This document shows, piece after piece, positions 1-10,333 of a stretch of 64,000 bases of DNA. Location: positions 81,214,447 to 81,278,446 of the forward strand of contig CM055265.1 in NCBI GenBank assembly GCA_029237695.1. The letters run 5' to 3'. A program made the position numbers and the translations under genes. Each line of letters opens with the position of its first letter. Positions within the stretch are counted from its first letter, which is position 1. The notes under the pieces are model-generated. The model was not told the DNA's origin, ran no database searches, and saw only the letters and a list, made by a program, of their open reading frames with translations. The stretch comes from Conchocele bisecta. Its lineage: Eukaryota; Mollusca; Bivalvia; Lucinida; Thyasiridae.

Positions 1-88
1 TGATGAGACAGCTCGTCACGAGCAGGCTCATCTGGATCTACACTTTTTGCTAATACCACTATACAGGCATGTGGTGTTGAAAGGGTAA
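1..88. mobile_element. MITE family D, right part (cut by window edge)
   Basis: Right half of family D. It shows the core hairpin with gctcgtcacgagc, then the end that reads tataccac-like, caggcatgtggtgttgaaag and ggta. Full copies at 20851 and 35145 are about 245 bp and end in TTAA or a close variant. The left part lies outside the window. Confidence 0.7.
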
Positions 89-216
89 AGCCCACGACCG
101 ATTATATGGATTATTATCACTGTCCATGAGCCTCTTGTGTCCTGTTAATTCCGACATGCAATAAGCCTGGTTTTGTCGCAACAAGGACCATATAATTTGT
201 CCTGTTTAAGTCAAGG

Positions 217-455
217 CTTTATGGCTGCTATGTAAACATATTACAGATGTCGTCCAAGGTGTTATTGGAAATGCAGCTTTATATGTGAAGTACATTATTT
301 TACCCTCCACCCCTCCTACCCCCTCCCCTCAATCAATCAGTCATTATGGCTACTAATTGTAAACACATTACAGATGGTGTTAATTGTTGTATTGGAAATA
401 CTGGCTTTATATGTGAACTTCATTAATACACCCGCCACCCTTCCCACCCCTAATC
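217..455. repeat. Two-copy direct repeat, unit about 125 bp
   Basis: The segment starting ttatggctgctatgtaaaca (about 217-320) recurs in diverged form at about 344-455. Both copies run through tattggaaat, a gctttatatgtgaa motif and a C-rich stretch (ccctccacccctcc / cacccttcccacccc). It is a local tandem duplication of unknown origin. Confidence 0.6.
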
Positions 456-621
456 ACGTATAGTTCAGTCAATCACTCAATTGGCTCACCATTCCAAGAA
501 GACTTGTATAGAGGAAAGTGTCAGGTCGTTGGCCACTAACAGACAGTTTAGATAATTATCTGTCTTAAATATGCTAATTGCATCCTCAACTGGGCCTATT
601 TAAAATGTGTCCTACATTGGC

Positions 622-695
622 TCCATTGGAAATTATTGTAAAGTGTTGTCAAACCATGTATTTGGTGAGACAACTGGAAACTGGAAAATAAACAA
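622..695. mobile_element. MITE family A fragment
   Basis: Contains ccattggaaatt, aaagtgttgtcaaaccatg and a degenerate aactggaaaataaac tail, which is the right half of the family A hairpin. No TTAA end is recognisable. Confidence 0.55.
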
Positions 696-1054
696 ATAAT
701 TAAGCATTATACATGTAATAATTCAGGCCCGTAGTGATGAATAAAATAATGCCATGGCGGACTATTGCTGGGGGCCCTCCCCGAGATAACAAATTCAACC
801 TAGACTCTCTAAAGGGTGTTTCCTGCGTTCTAAACAAAAAAACGGTCCAAAATAGTGCCACGGCGCACCGCCGTGGCTGCCATGTTGGTGTGTTACTGCC
901 GTGTAATTTATAACATACATTCTGGTCAGTAACTACACATGTAAAATCCTTTGTCCTTGTACATTTTTGTCCACCTACAGCCAGCCCATAGTTATGTGAC
1001 AAATAGACCTTTGTAACCAGCATAGTTTCTGTTCAACCAGCACATTTGCCGGCT
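696..1054. other. Unclassified non-coding stretch
   Basis: A G/C-rich patch has short inverted words (ccatggcgg near 753; gcaccgccgtggctgccatg near 864-883). A 107-codon open frame on the minus strand has no recognisable domain. It may be a decayed MITE, but I cannot match it to another copy here. Confidence 0.3.
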
Positions 1055-1162
1055 GACCTTAGACCGCTACTCACAACAATTGTCGTCTGCTGTTGCTTTT
1101 ATATCTTGCTTTATTTCTTAATAAAAACATGGTTTGACAGCACTTCAGCGGTCTAAGGGTTT
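1055..1162. mobile_element. MITE family A, internally deleted
   Basis: Begins accttagaccgctac, continues with gtcgtctgctgttgc and acatggtttgacagcacttc, then jumps directly to agcggtctaagggtt. Both termini are kept but the second half of the hairpin is missing. A typical full copy is 215-250 bp. Confidence 0.8.
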
Positions 1163-1498
1163 GTCTACATACGCTGGTGGTCATTCAAATGTAAGCACCA
1201 GTGTTGTCTTTAACCCTTAGAAGGTGTGAACCAAACATTGTCATCTGTTGTTGTTTCTTATTTTTTATTTTTTCGAAATAAAAACATGGTTTGGCAGCAT
1301 TTTACAATCATGATTCTGAAGTGCTGTCAAAGCATGTTGTAAATTATTCCAAAGTGCTGTCAAAGCATGTTTTTGATGATAAAAAATGGAAAATAGAAAA
1401 TGAACAGCAGACGATAACAAAAATAAGATAGTGCCAGTGGTCTAAGGGTTAGTCTACATACACTGGTGGTCATTCAAATGTAAGCACCAGCCATGCCT
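1163..1498. repeat. 45-50 bp direct repeat flanking a MITE
   Basis: The phrase tgtctacatacgctggtggt, continuing into cattcaaatgtaagcaccag, occurs at 1163-1210 and again with few changes at 1452-1498. The family A copy at 1211-1451 lies exactly between the two. The unit [spacer + A] is thus tandemly repeated, since another A copy follows at 1499. Confidence 0.8.
1211..1451. mobile_element. MITE family A (TTAA type), full length
   Basis: Bounded by TAACCCTTAG and CTAAGGGTTA. It has the long-form architecture: tctgttgttg arm, acatggtttggcagc, then the extra module gtaaattattccaaagtgct and the aacagcagacgat arm. The TTAA plus CCCTT terminus is the piggyBac-type signature. It lies between two copies of a 45-50 bp sequence (1163-1210 and 1452-1498). 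Confidence 0.85.
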
Positions 1499-1674
1499 TT
1501 AACCCTTAGAAGGTGGGAACCAAACATTGTCATCTGCTGTTGTTTCTTATTTTGTATTTTCTCGAAATAAAAACATGGTTTGGCAGCATTTTAGAATAAT
1601 TTCCTTTGGGAGTAATTTCCTTTGGAAATGATTCTAAAGTGCTGTCAAACCATGTTTTTGATAAGAAAAATGGA
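1499..1674. mobile_element. MITE family A, right end truncated
   Basis: Starts TTAACCCTTAGAAGG and keeps the hairpin centre (ttggaaatgattctaaagtg, ctgtcaaaccatg). It stops inside the right arm near aagaaaaatgga, without the cagcagacgac arm or terminal TTAA. Confidence 0.75.
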
Positions 1675-2217
1675 TGAACTGTCAGATCTGGCGTTGGACT
1701 CGCTACAAAAGTCATAATCTTCTACACTCACAGACCTGGTTCTAGACTGGCTACAAATTTCATAAGCCCCAATTCTCCAGTTACATATTAGGAATTAAAT
1801 TCGCTACAAATGCCATGAGCCCCATTCTTCTGATGAATCAGAGATCTGGAACTAGAGAGGCCCAGCATGCATAATTCTCATTTCTCACACAGTTACATAA
1901 TATTAGAAGGAACTAGGCAGGCTATACCGGTAGATACCATATTTAGCTCTTGTGGGTGGCAGGTGGGAGCATGCGATGGGTAATTTAACGATGGGGGTTC
2001 ATCCTTACCAGAATTCTGGCCTGGCTGGCCCCCTATTCCATTCTAATTTTGGGATTTCCCACCTAATGCAGCAGGTTAAAACGGGATCGAACGTGTTTGC
2101 CCGGCCTTACATGACCTTTGCTGTTGATAGGCCATTAAACACCAATAAAGAAACAAACCATAAGCTCCATTTCTCGCTCAGTAATATATAAGGCTACAAC
2201 TGCAACAAGGGAATCGT
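1675..2217. other. Decayed C-like words and a SINE-tail motif
   Basis: Three loose repeats of 'actcgctacaaa...cataagccccattctcc' (about 1688-1840) resemble the family C end. At about 2122-2150 the phrase ttgataggccattaaacacc followed by aataaa looks like a SINE 3' end, and it recurs at about 26554-26581. No coding signal. Confidence 0.4.
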
Positions 2218-2224
2218 TGTCACT

Positions 2225-2833
2225 AAGCTAATCACCTCGCTGGCAGCCTTGATAATTAAAAAAAAAAAACTTCCACATTTTTGCCTTATAAACAAGGTGA
2301 ACATAAGTCATCAGTGACCTTGGGCGATCAGATGCAGGTCGTATGCAAAGCAAAGCAGCATCCCTAGACATACATTGCGGCCAAATATTATTAAAATTAG
2401 TGGAGCAGTTCATAAAAATGAAAGGTGTTACTAACGCACGACGCACGTATGTACGTAGGTATGTACACGCAAGGCGCTGATCCAGGATTTCGGGTTAGGG
2501 GGGGCGTAACTATTTTGTAATACTTGACTATATTATGGAACGCGCTAGGGGGGTCCGGGGCATTGTCCCCCGGAAATTTTTTGAAATCTACATCGCATTT
2601 CCTGCGTTCTGGCGCAGTTTGGAGCCAAAAAAAAACCCAATAAACAATAAATTCACAACGCGAACGTAGAAACGTGCCTTGTAACTTGTAAAAAATCTTT
2701 ACTCGGCGTATTTTAGGGGGGGCCCGCGCCGGGTCCGCCCCCCCTGAATCCGCCCTTGCACGCGTACGTACGCACATACGTACGTACATGGGCTAACGCT
2801 ATATCCCCTCTTGATTATCGGCGAGGGGGAAAT
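2225..2833 (-). mobile_element. Family I repeat, split by a family K insertion
   Basis: Read on the minus strand, the family runs 'gaggggatatagcgttagcc' ... 'tagtaacacctttcat' ... 'gctgccagcgaggtgattag'. Copies on the plus strand occur at 13472, 42147 and 44108. Here the unit is split between cacgcaag (2470) and cacgcgtacg (2758) by the K element. The gtac/cgta words at the split are typical of the family. It is non-coding. Confidence 0.7.
2470..2758. mobile_element. Family K, inside family I
   Basis: Ends gcgctgatccaggatttcgg and ccctgaatccgcccttg, which are imperfect inverted repeats. The interior has runs of G and C (ggggggcgtaac, gggggtccgggg), acatcgcatttcctgcgttc and cacaacgcgaacgtagaaac. 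A second copy is at 28762-29107. The 'GGATCCAGG' end is a motif seen in many invertebrate repeats; the superfamily is not assigned. Confidence 0.7.
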
Positions 2834-2892
2834 AAGCCCCATTTGTCCTTTCATTGTCACAGGTCAGGAGTGGTTTGTCTCATTCCCCGCAA

Positions 2893-3112
2893 CGAGTTGT
2901 GGGGGGGTATACTGGAGTCAGGTTGTCTGTGCGTCCGTCCGTCCCTCCGTCTGTAAACTTAACATCAGAGAAATATTGTTATAATTTCTATTTCCTTCAT
3001 CTAAAATGCTTAATATTTCACACATGCATTCCTGTAAGGCTCTACTACCATGCTGTGCCAAATCCACGACCGTCCAACCCCCGCTGATTCCAAGGTCAAG
3101 GTCAAATACATG
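2893..3112 (+). mobile_element. Family H, partial
   Basis: Starts at gggggggtatactggagtca, followed by cgtccgtccgtccctccgtc and then the unit with ataatttctatttccttc, tttcacacatgcattcc and aaggtcaaggtcaaatac. Fuller relatives are at 30972-31499 and 44604-45610. Only one internal unit remains. Confidence 0.6.
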
Positions 3113-3168
3113 GTCTCTTTACAAAACTTAACTTAATGAACAAATTATGCCAGAAATGCCATAATATT

Positions 3169-3304
3169 TGTGGCTGTGACTGAAGAAATGGGGCTTATGG
3201 GATGTGTGACCAATGTAGTATGGCTGTGCGTATGCACAGGCTGATCTGGATCTACACTGATCGCAAAACCCATAAGCTCCATTTCTCCAGTCTCGGCCAC
3301 AAAT
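3169..3304. mobile_element. MITE family C, short form
   Basis: Inverted ends tgtggctgtgactgaagaaa and ctccagtctcggccac surround a deleted interior. Core words gtgcgtatgcacaggctgat and ctggatctacactgatcgca remain. Full copies are about 235 bp. Confidence 0.75.
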
Positions 3305-3337
3305 AAATCTCATATCTTCACAGCCTCAGTCTTAGGA

Positions 3338-3996
3338 ACTACTGTTCCACGTTTAGCTGCCGACAAACTTTTGGCTATTAAACACATTAAATCTAAATAA
3401 TATTTAAATGTATAAAGTACTTTTTCATCAATAACAAAAAAGTCACCTTCCCCAATTTTTTTATTTGATGAAATTCCATTAAATATTGATTTTATTGCAA
3501 AAAAAAGAAGATTTTCCTATGGAAATTTAACATGGGGCAAAATAAGCTGAAACAGCTGCAGGAATAGTCGAAAAACAAACATAAAATGGAAATTGACCAC
3601 GAAACCTCGCTAGATAGTTTGGAAATGATGTAACTAAGAACAGAAAAGTTTGATTTTGAAAATCAGTCCACAAATTCCAAAATTATTTTAATAAATCTAT
3701 TTTTAGCTTCCATGTTAAATTCCCATAGGACATTATCTTTTTGTAATATAAATCAATGAAATAAAAATATTTTTTTGGGGAGGGTGACTTCTTTTTAGCT
3801 CCCATGTTAAATTCCCATAGGAAATTGTCTTTTCGTAATGTAATCAATATTTGATGGAATTTCAGGAAAAAAAATATTCTGGGGAGGGTGGCTTTTTTTT
3901 TATTGATGAAAAAGTACTTACATTTAAATATTTTTTGGATTTAATGTGTTTAACTGCCACAAGTTTGTCGGCAGCAAAACGTGGAACAGACAGTAG
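3338..3996. mobile_element. Family B long inverted repeat, about 660 bp
   Basis: The left arm actgttccacgtttagctgc is the inverse of the right arm gcagcaaaacgtggaacaga. Inner arms also match: cctatggaaatttaacatgg against atgttaaattcccatagga. The right inner arm is duplicated (about 3700-3790 and 3795-3870). Arms cover about 150-200 bp each, giving a fold-back structure. No transposase frame. Relatives are at 36409 and 8496. Confidence 0.75.
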
Positions 3997-4017
3997 ACTG
4001 TCCACAAATGTCGGAAC

Positions 4018-4207
4018 TACCGTAATAACCCTGAATATTCGGACACAATTTATAAGCAAGTTGTGTCCAAATACATTGGTATTGTGATGAAACCAGTACT
4101 ACCATACTAACCCTTACATATTCACAATCTTACTGTTGTAGGGAAACCATATATTTTAAGTGTTCCACCGAATAAATGGTGTCAGAATATTTATGGTTAT
4201 TACGGTA
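4018..4207. mobile_element. MITE family T, 190 bp
   Basis: Termini TACCGTAATAACCCTGAATA and tttatggttattacggta are inverted repeats beginning and ending in TA, consistent with a TA target. The interior has gtgtccaaatacattggtat and aaaccatatattttaag. Other copies: 44437-44606 and 62334-62560. Confidence 0.8.
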
Positions 4208-4769
4208 CAGAATTTACATTAGAACAATTTGACTTACGTCTCTGGCATGAAAGGGTCATAGTGCCTGCAATATCATTCAACTTAATTGCAAAAGACAAAG
4301 GTTTTTTCATTTGTTATTGTTAAATCCATCCAAAGACGGATCCTATATCAGCATAATAATTCTTTGTTAGCTGTTAGATAATGTGTATTTATCAATTTAT
4401 GTCTGAAGATATTGTGAAATTAAAGCCTTTAATTCGAAGTGATTATAAAGCGCTAGACAAACAGACCAAAATGAAGAACATTCATCACTAAATGTTTACA
4501 TGTTTCTTCCATTAAAATTTTATCATACTAAATTTATCTTCATTTGTGACTTATCTGTTTGAAATTAAACAATTTAGATCTTTTGAGAGCACGTTTTGGC
4601 TGATTTAACAATTTATCAACAATTATCAGTGTTTCCTAATACTTGGAAAGATCCTTTTACACCGGCTATACTAACGAAAGCTAATAACCCTATCTCCGGA
4701 AATTTCCCCCTTTCTAATGAAAGGTAGCGGCAAACGTTGTTAATCCATCACTTAAAGATAAGGGGCCTG
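4208..4769. other. Non-repetitive AT-rich stretch, no gene seen
   Basis: No long frame, no SINE boxes and no inverted repeat recognised. A/T-rich with ordinary complexity; probably intron or intergenic DNA. Confidence 0.4.
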
Positions 4770-5283
4770 CGTGACGTGGAAAAAGTGCAAATGAAATCAA
4801 TAGCAAAATGGCCGGTGTCGGCCGGCTGTTTTAGACACGATACATGTTTATACAGTTAATGATGGTCAGTTGAAGAAAGGAAGAAATGCGACTGAGGGAC
4901 TTAGCCACATATTTTCCACTAACCCCTAAATGTTTGGAAAAAGTGTAAATGAAATCTATCAAGATGGCCGGTGTTGCCTGTTTGTTTTAGATGTGGTGCA
5001 TATTTACACAGTTAAAGAAGGTCCATGGAAGAAAAGACTTAGCCACCCCGCCCCCTTTTTCCACTGATCCATTCAATTAATTGTAAGAGTATGGAAAACG
5101 TAAAAGTATGGAAAAAGTAACAGTATGGAAAAGGTGCAAATGAAATCAGTATCAAAATGGCCGGTGTTGGCTTTTTGTTTTAGATGTGGTCCATGTTTAA
5201 ACGGTTAAAGAATAATTGAAGAGGTCAGTAGAATAAAGGGAGCTAAGTCCCTTGACTTAGCCCCCTTTGTTCTACTGACCTCT
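4770..5283. repeat. Three-unit repeat ending in a hairpin
   Basis: A unit with atggaaaaagtgcaaatgaa, atcaaaatggccggtg, ttgttttagatgtggt and acagttaaagaaggtc occurs at about 4778, 4936 and 5117 (150-180 bp spacing). The last unit closes with a near-perfect palindrome at about 5221-5284: gaggtcagtagaa ... ttctactgacctc around acttagc. A similar palindrome recurs at 18955-18990. Confidence 0.7.
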
Positions 5284-6370
5284 TCAATTGTAAAACAGTG
5301 GTAACTTTATTTTTGAATTTGCCATCGCCATTTTGTCATGTGTTCTTGTAACTCTCACAACTGTGGGAAGTGTCTTGAAGTTTGGAACCGATGAATTTGC
5401 GTTAGCTTTTCCAAGCTCAAACATGATAGACCTGGTAGTCTTTTGTATTGTAAGAATTAACAACACTTTGTTTGACAATTTGTAAGGGAAAACACATTAA
5501 AAGTCTTAAATTTTTTCGATGAAGGTCGGAAAGCCGTCAGCCAGTATTGCTGGACAGTTAAATATATATATTCATATCTGTGATATCCCAAAAAAACTAC
5601 TTTATTGCTTATAATTCCAACTGTTTCAGTTCAAAGGGATTAAAATTACTAAAATCCTATTTTTCACAGGTTTTTTTTTCAGATTCCAAGAAAAGAGTAT
5701 GCCAATGTGCATTCTTTTATCACGTAATGCCAAATCAATCAATCATTTTGTGAACAAATAAACTGTCACTCAGATGGAAGGGAACAAATGGCCGTAATTT
5801 CTTCACAATAATTGTATTCTGTTCTTAACATTTTATATTTCAAATTGATATAACATTTCAACTGTGGCAAAGTTCATTATCTGTAGGAATGGTCTCGATA
5901 GCAAAAACAAAAAATTTAAACTTATTTTTTACATTGATTGTAAACAAACACCATGGTATGTGGTGCATTGTATGTGTCATAGTTTCATAGACATTAGTAA
6001 ATTATGTGGCTCACTCATCCATGCTTCATCATTGTTTGACACCATTAAATGTTTTATAATTTTTAATAGCCATAAAAGTTTATGTACTGTAGCTATATTG
6101 AAATCACCCCTCCATAATTCCCTGGGATGGGTGAACTCAACTCAACTCAAAGTTGAGTTGGGATGGGCGAACTACTATGTGGTTAAAATCTAGGATTTCA
6201 CTCCGACCCCTTGTCAAATATGGCAGTGATTGTGGATATGGTCTTATAGTATTTCCGTCTCTCTCCAGAGTTGAACTCTTGTCTTACACTCTGATACAGA
6301 CCTCTACAGTTTCCAAAAAGCATTATTGGTGACAATTGGGCTGAAAGGACATGCCCCTACCCACATTACT
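5284..6370. other. Mostly unique AT-rich stretch
   Basis: No family recognised over most of this interval. Open frames of up to 109 codons (5864-6193) lack any motif or splice context. At about 6129-6160 there is a short palindrome (tgaactcaactcaa / ttgagttgggatg). Confidence 0.4.
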
Positions 6371-6374
6371 CCAG

Positions 6375-6800
6375 GGGAAGGATGTTTAGAGCATTAGAGT
6401 TTTAATACCAAGTGTTGTGAGTTTAATCCCTGCCTGCGCTAGGCATGAAACAAATGCATTCTAGTATTTTTCATCCCACTGGTTTTTCAGATGAGATGTG
6501 AAACAGAGGTGCTGCCTCCATTAGTGGCTGTGACTGGAGAAATGTGGCTATGGATTTTGCGACCTGTGTAGATCCAGATCAGCCTGTGCATCCGCACAGT
6601 CTGATCAGGATCTGCACTGTTGACCAGTCCATCAATGAATCGCCTGTCATGCATCTAACAAGCAATATATATCGTGTTTAGGCTACAGTGTGCTATTTGA
6701 TCAGGAGCTGCACTGATCACAAATCCCAATTAGCCCCATTTCTCCAGTGATGGCCACATATGATTGTAGCTGTTGTTGGGACATTAAACCCTTTCACTTT
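6375..6800 (+). mobile_element. Decayed SINE interrupted by family C
   Basis: The left part has a B-box-like gagtttaatccctgcc (6418 onwards) and then catcccactggtttttcaga and tgagatgtgaaacagaggt, a phrase typical of invertebrate SINEs. After the C element the tail resumes with ttgggacattaaacccttt. A second copy at 34320-34453 has the same words uninterrupted, which supports the split reading. Confidence 0.55.
6524..6760. mobile_element. MITE family C, full length, nested in a SINE
   Basis: Inverted ends gtggctgtgactggagaaat and ctccagtgatggccacat. Internal order typical of the family: tagatccagatcagcctgtg, catccgcacagtctgatcag, ccatcaatgaatcgcc, tgcatctaacaagcaatata and gatcaggagctgcactgatc. 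The superfamily is not assigned and there is no protein potential. Confidence 0.85.
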
Positions 6801-7084
6801 CACTTGGATAGTAGAGGCCCTGAATGTTACTCATAGTATCATCCATGTGGGCAAATGTTGCTTCCATACTCGGGAATTAGACAGGGATTTAATTCTTTGA
6901 GGAGCAGGCTGTCTACCCTGGAAGCCTCTAAGCCCCATTTCTCCAGCCATTGACATTTATGAACCCAGGGTTTGTGGGTAGTAGTGATATGTGGCAGTCA
7001 AAATCATTAATACTTCATCTCCATATATAGTCACGCGTCATTAGGCGAGACTTTTGATTATGTCACTATCCTTGTGGAAGTATA

Positions 7085-7286
7085 TATGTGACTGCTACTG
7101 GAGAAATGGGGCTTATGATATTTGTGCCCAGTCTGGCTATCGTTGTCTACACCAATTCTTCCTCCATCTGTCTGATAAGGATATGTAATGTATGGCAAAC
7201 AGTGCAGGTCTAATCAGACTAGGCTGATCTGGGACTGCACAGATCTCAAAGGTCTTAAGCCAGATTTATCCAGTCACAGCCACATG
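7085..7286. mobile_element. MITE family C variant
   Basis: Ends tgtgactgctactggagaaa and ttatccagtcacagccacat. The middle is divergent (gtctgataaggatatgtaat, agactaggctgatctgggac), so this is an older or sub-family copy. Confidence 0.65.
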
Positions 7287-7398
7287 TAGGTAGTTAATTA
7301 TCACTTTAAATGGCATGCATGCACATGAATAAAAATATTAATGAAGCAAGTCACGTGCTGACTACCTTTATAATGTAAGACTTTTCACAGCATCATGT

Positions 7399-7631
7399 TG
7401 TGGCTGTGACTGGAGAAATGGGGCTTATGGGTTTTGCGGCCAGTGCAGATCCAGATCAGACTGTGCATCCGCACTCTGATCAGGATCTGCACTGTCCGCC
7501 ATTCTATCAATGAATCGCGCGTGATGCTTCTAACAAGCAATATAGATCATTATCAGGCTAGTGTGTTATTTGATCAGGGGCTACACTGGTCATTAATCCC
7601 ATAAACCCCATTTCTCCAGTCACAGTCAGAT
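7399..7631. mobile_element. MITE family C, full length
   Basis: Ends tgtggctgtgactggagaaa and tctccagtcacagtcagatg. The usual interior is present: agtgcagatccagatcagac, gatgcttctaacaagcaata, gatcattatcaggctagtgt. Confidence 0.85.
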
Positions 7632-8495
7632 GTAGGTATATTGCTTTCATCACTATACATTTACCTGCCTGTAACATATTTGTGTTGAAGGAATTTAAAG
7701 GAATTGTCTCTCAGCTGCTTTAAAGTTATTTTTTTATAACTATTCTTGGCATCTGATCAATATTTATAAGTTATTGTTCATATATTGGATTTTTAAGGGA
7801 TTAAATGCGCGAGAGCACTAGCAACCACAGCATTTAGTTCCTAAAAAATCCAATATGTGAACAATGACATACTAATAGTTCAGACAAGTGTACAATGCAA
7901 TGGTCCCAGCTAAGCATTGATTTTACATTTTGTGTCGAACACTGTTAATCATTAAATCTGGAAATATGTAACTTATTTGGGTTAAATGTTGCAATATGCA
8001 AAATAAGTGGAGCACAATGCTGTCCAGCGATTGGCATAGAAAGTAGGGCGAACTATTACAGTAGATAGAAACTCTGATTTGTCAACATTTAGTTACGAGT
8101 CCAGGGAAGAGAGGGAAGTTTTTTTCAGACAACCAGACAGACACCTAGACATGGATTATTTTGGACAGAGAAAAGCAATATCCATTTGAGTTGATTTCAA
8201 CAATTGAAATGTTACATATCATCAGTAGAATGGTATTAATTACATGACGTTACCGAATCACGTCCGTCTTAACAGGCTCGGCTCGGAAACGGTAGGAATT
8301 CATCGGTGAACCTCAAAATTCCTACACGTTTCCTAATCTTGCTTAGTAAACTTGAGATGGGGGAACTTCTTTTTGTTGTAAATCTGTTCTAAATATATAC
8401 AATGTTCCCTCCATACATGTGCATTCCAGTCTGTAGAAGTATATGATCTTGCTGCTGAATGGACATAAAACCTCAATTGATCAACCAACTATATA
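7632..8495. other. Unique stretch with one imperfect palindrome
   Basis: A palindrome at about 7780-7870 pairs tattgttcatatattggatt with aatccaatatgtgaacaat, suggesting an old inverted-repeat element. No coding frame of note. Confidence 0.4.
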
Positions 8496-9060
8496 GTCTG
8501 TTTCACGAAAGCTGCCCAAATTTTACGGCCATATAAACAATTCAAAAACAATAATTTTTTCGATAATATTAAATTAAAGGAAAATTTAAGAATGAGCCTT
8601 CTTTTTATTTGGTGAAATTTGGTCAAATATTGATTTTATTACGAAAAATTGATTTCTCTATGGGAATTTACCATGGGAGAAAAAGAGGTAGAGGAGTGTG
8701 GGAGGAGTCAAAAAACGAAAAAATTTGGAAATTGACTTCGAGACCCGACTAGATAGCTTGGATATGATCTAACTAAGAAAACAAAAGTTAAATTTTAAAA
8801 ATCGGTCCAGTATTTCTAAAATTCCACAAAATTTCCCCATGTTAAATCCCCATAGACATCTTCACTCCGTGAAGATGTCTATGGGGATTTAACATGGGGA
8901 AATTGTTTTTTCGCAATAAAATCAATATTTGACCAAATTTCACGAAATAAAAAGAAGGCTCATTCTTAATTTTTCCTTTAATTTAATATTATCAAAAGAA
9001 ATCTTGTTTTTGAATTGTTTATATAGCCGTAAAATTTGGGCAGCTTTCATGAAACAGACA
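8496..9060. mobile_element. Family B relative, 565 bp inverted repeat
   Basis: Arms gtctgtttcacgaaagctgc and gcagctttcatgaaacagac are inverse. They are followed by atatagccgtaaaatttggg, agaaggctcattctta and tatggggatttaacatgggg in mirrored order. Inner arms meet at a hairpin near 8866-8884 (gacatcttcactccgtgaag). The fold-back covers nearly the whole element and resembles the inner part of family B at 3470-3870. Confidence 0.8.
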
Positions 9061-9399
9061 GTACCGTAGTCATGATTCCTTTACCAGCATTTAGTCATAG
9101 TATTGACACTCAAAGTATCATCTCCATGATCCTGGGAGTGTAGCTTAGTCGAAATTAATAAACATCCAGGGTATCATAGGTCAGAGGAATGTGAAATGAA
9201 TGATCAAACGATATTGACGTCCCACAAATTTTAATTAGTTTTTTCGCACACAAAAGATGTTTATCTCACAGCCGCTGTAGATGGGGGTTTAATTAACCAG
9301 CGCACTTAAACAAGAATTCAGCGGAATTAATTGTCTCGCCTGTGCAAATATTTACGAATTTTATTGAAATACGGATCTCGGTAGCCTGAAGTTACCACA
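9061..9399. other. TAAT-rich low-repeat segment
   Basis: About 9230-9390 has tttaattaaccagcgcac, gcggaattaattgtctcg and gcaaatatttacgaatt. Clusters of homeodomain-core TAAT words without repeat identity are compatible with a regulatory element, but conservation cannot be tested here. Confidence 0.3.
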
Positions 9400-9452
9400 C
9401 TGATGATATACATGTACTGTGAGAAATGATGATATACATGTACTGTGAGAAA
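9400..9452. repeat. 27 bp tandem duplication
   Basis: The phrase tgatgatatacatgtactgt + gagaaa is present twice in direct succession. Confidence 0.8.
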
Positions 9453-9461
9453 TTAGTTTAC

Positions 9462-9715
9462 TAACCCTTACTGTACTTACACCGCTATCTTATTTTGTTT
9501 GTCGTCTGCTGTTTATTTTCTATGTTCCATTTTTATCATCAAAAACATGCTGTGTCAGCACTGAATAATTTACAACATGCTTTGACAGCACTTCAGAATC
9601 ATTTCCATTGGAAATGATTCTGAAGTGCTGCCAAACCATGTTTGTATTGAGAAATAAGGCAAGATATAACAACGACAGCAGACGACAATTGATGTGTGTA
9701 GCAGTCTAAGGGCTA
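9462..9715. mobile_element. MITE family A, full length (long form)
   Basis: TAACCCTTACTGTACTTAC at one end and gcagtctaagggctaa at the other. It contains gtcgtctgctgtttatt, the extra module aatttacaacatgctttgac and a palindrome centred on ttccattggaaatg. Confidence 0.85.
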
Positions 9716-10106
9716 ATGTGTATTTACATGTTCAACACTACAGGTCTCTTCCCTAATGTTGACAAACAGTGTAGATCCAGATGAGTAAGCCGTGTCATCA
9801 GGATTTACACATTCAACACTATGGATCTCTATGCTAATGTGTGCAAAAAGTGTAGATCCAGATCAGCTGGCCGGCTGTTAATGAGTCGTCTCATCTGGAT
9901 CCACACATGTCCAACACTACAAATTTCAACCCTAATGTTTGCAAATAGTGTAGATCCAGACGAGAATTTACACACATTCAGCACTACAGTGAAGATCTAG
10001 TGAGCCAGCTTTTAATGAGTCGTCTCATCAGGATCTACACACGTTTACACTACTGATCTCTATCCTAATATTTCCACACAGTGTAGATCCAGATAAGCCA
10101 GCTCTT
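9716..10106. repeat. Tandem copies of the family D core
   Basis: The block tgtagatccagatgag ... gtctcatcaggatttacaca ... ttcaacactacaggtctc ... cctaatgtttgcaaa repeats with starts near 9770, 9852, 9950 and 10083. It reads as amplified D hairpin cores without full D ends. The last core is split by the Y element that follows. Confidence 0.65.
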
Positions 10107-10333
10107 AGCCCTTTCCCTGATAGAAACGACTTTTCACGCCTCTGCAGAAGATGTCTTTAGAAAACATTGTGGGAAAAGGAGAAATTACTTGTAACAAGCA
10201 ATTTCTCCTTTTCCCATAATGTTTTCTACTCTATCAGATAATTTAACCATCATTTGACCCAGCATTTGATTCTTTTATCAGATGTTTTGGATTTGGAAGA
10301 GTCGAAATATCGCAAAACAGGGGAAGGGTTAAT
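10107..10333. mobile_element. MITE family Y inserted at TTAA in a D core
   Basis: Left end ttagccctttccctgatag, right end acaggggaagggttaa. The flanks read agccagctc / tgagccatctc; removing Y gives agccagctcttaatgagcca, which matches the intact cggctgttaatgagtc near 9883. So the target was TTAA (left copy decayed to TTAG). The interior has a palindrome around cttgtaacaag. A second copy is at 30252-30484. Confidence 0.8.

Noticed and set aside
1211..1451. TAACCC words as telomere-like sequence
   Set aside because: CCCTTA/TAACCC occurs once at each MITE end and never as a tandem array, so no interstitial telomere is supported.
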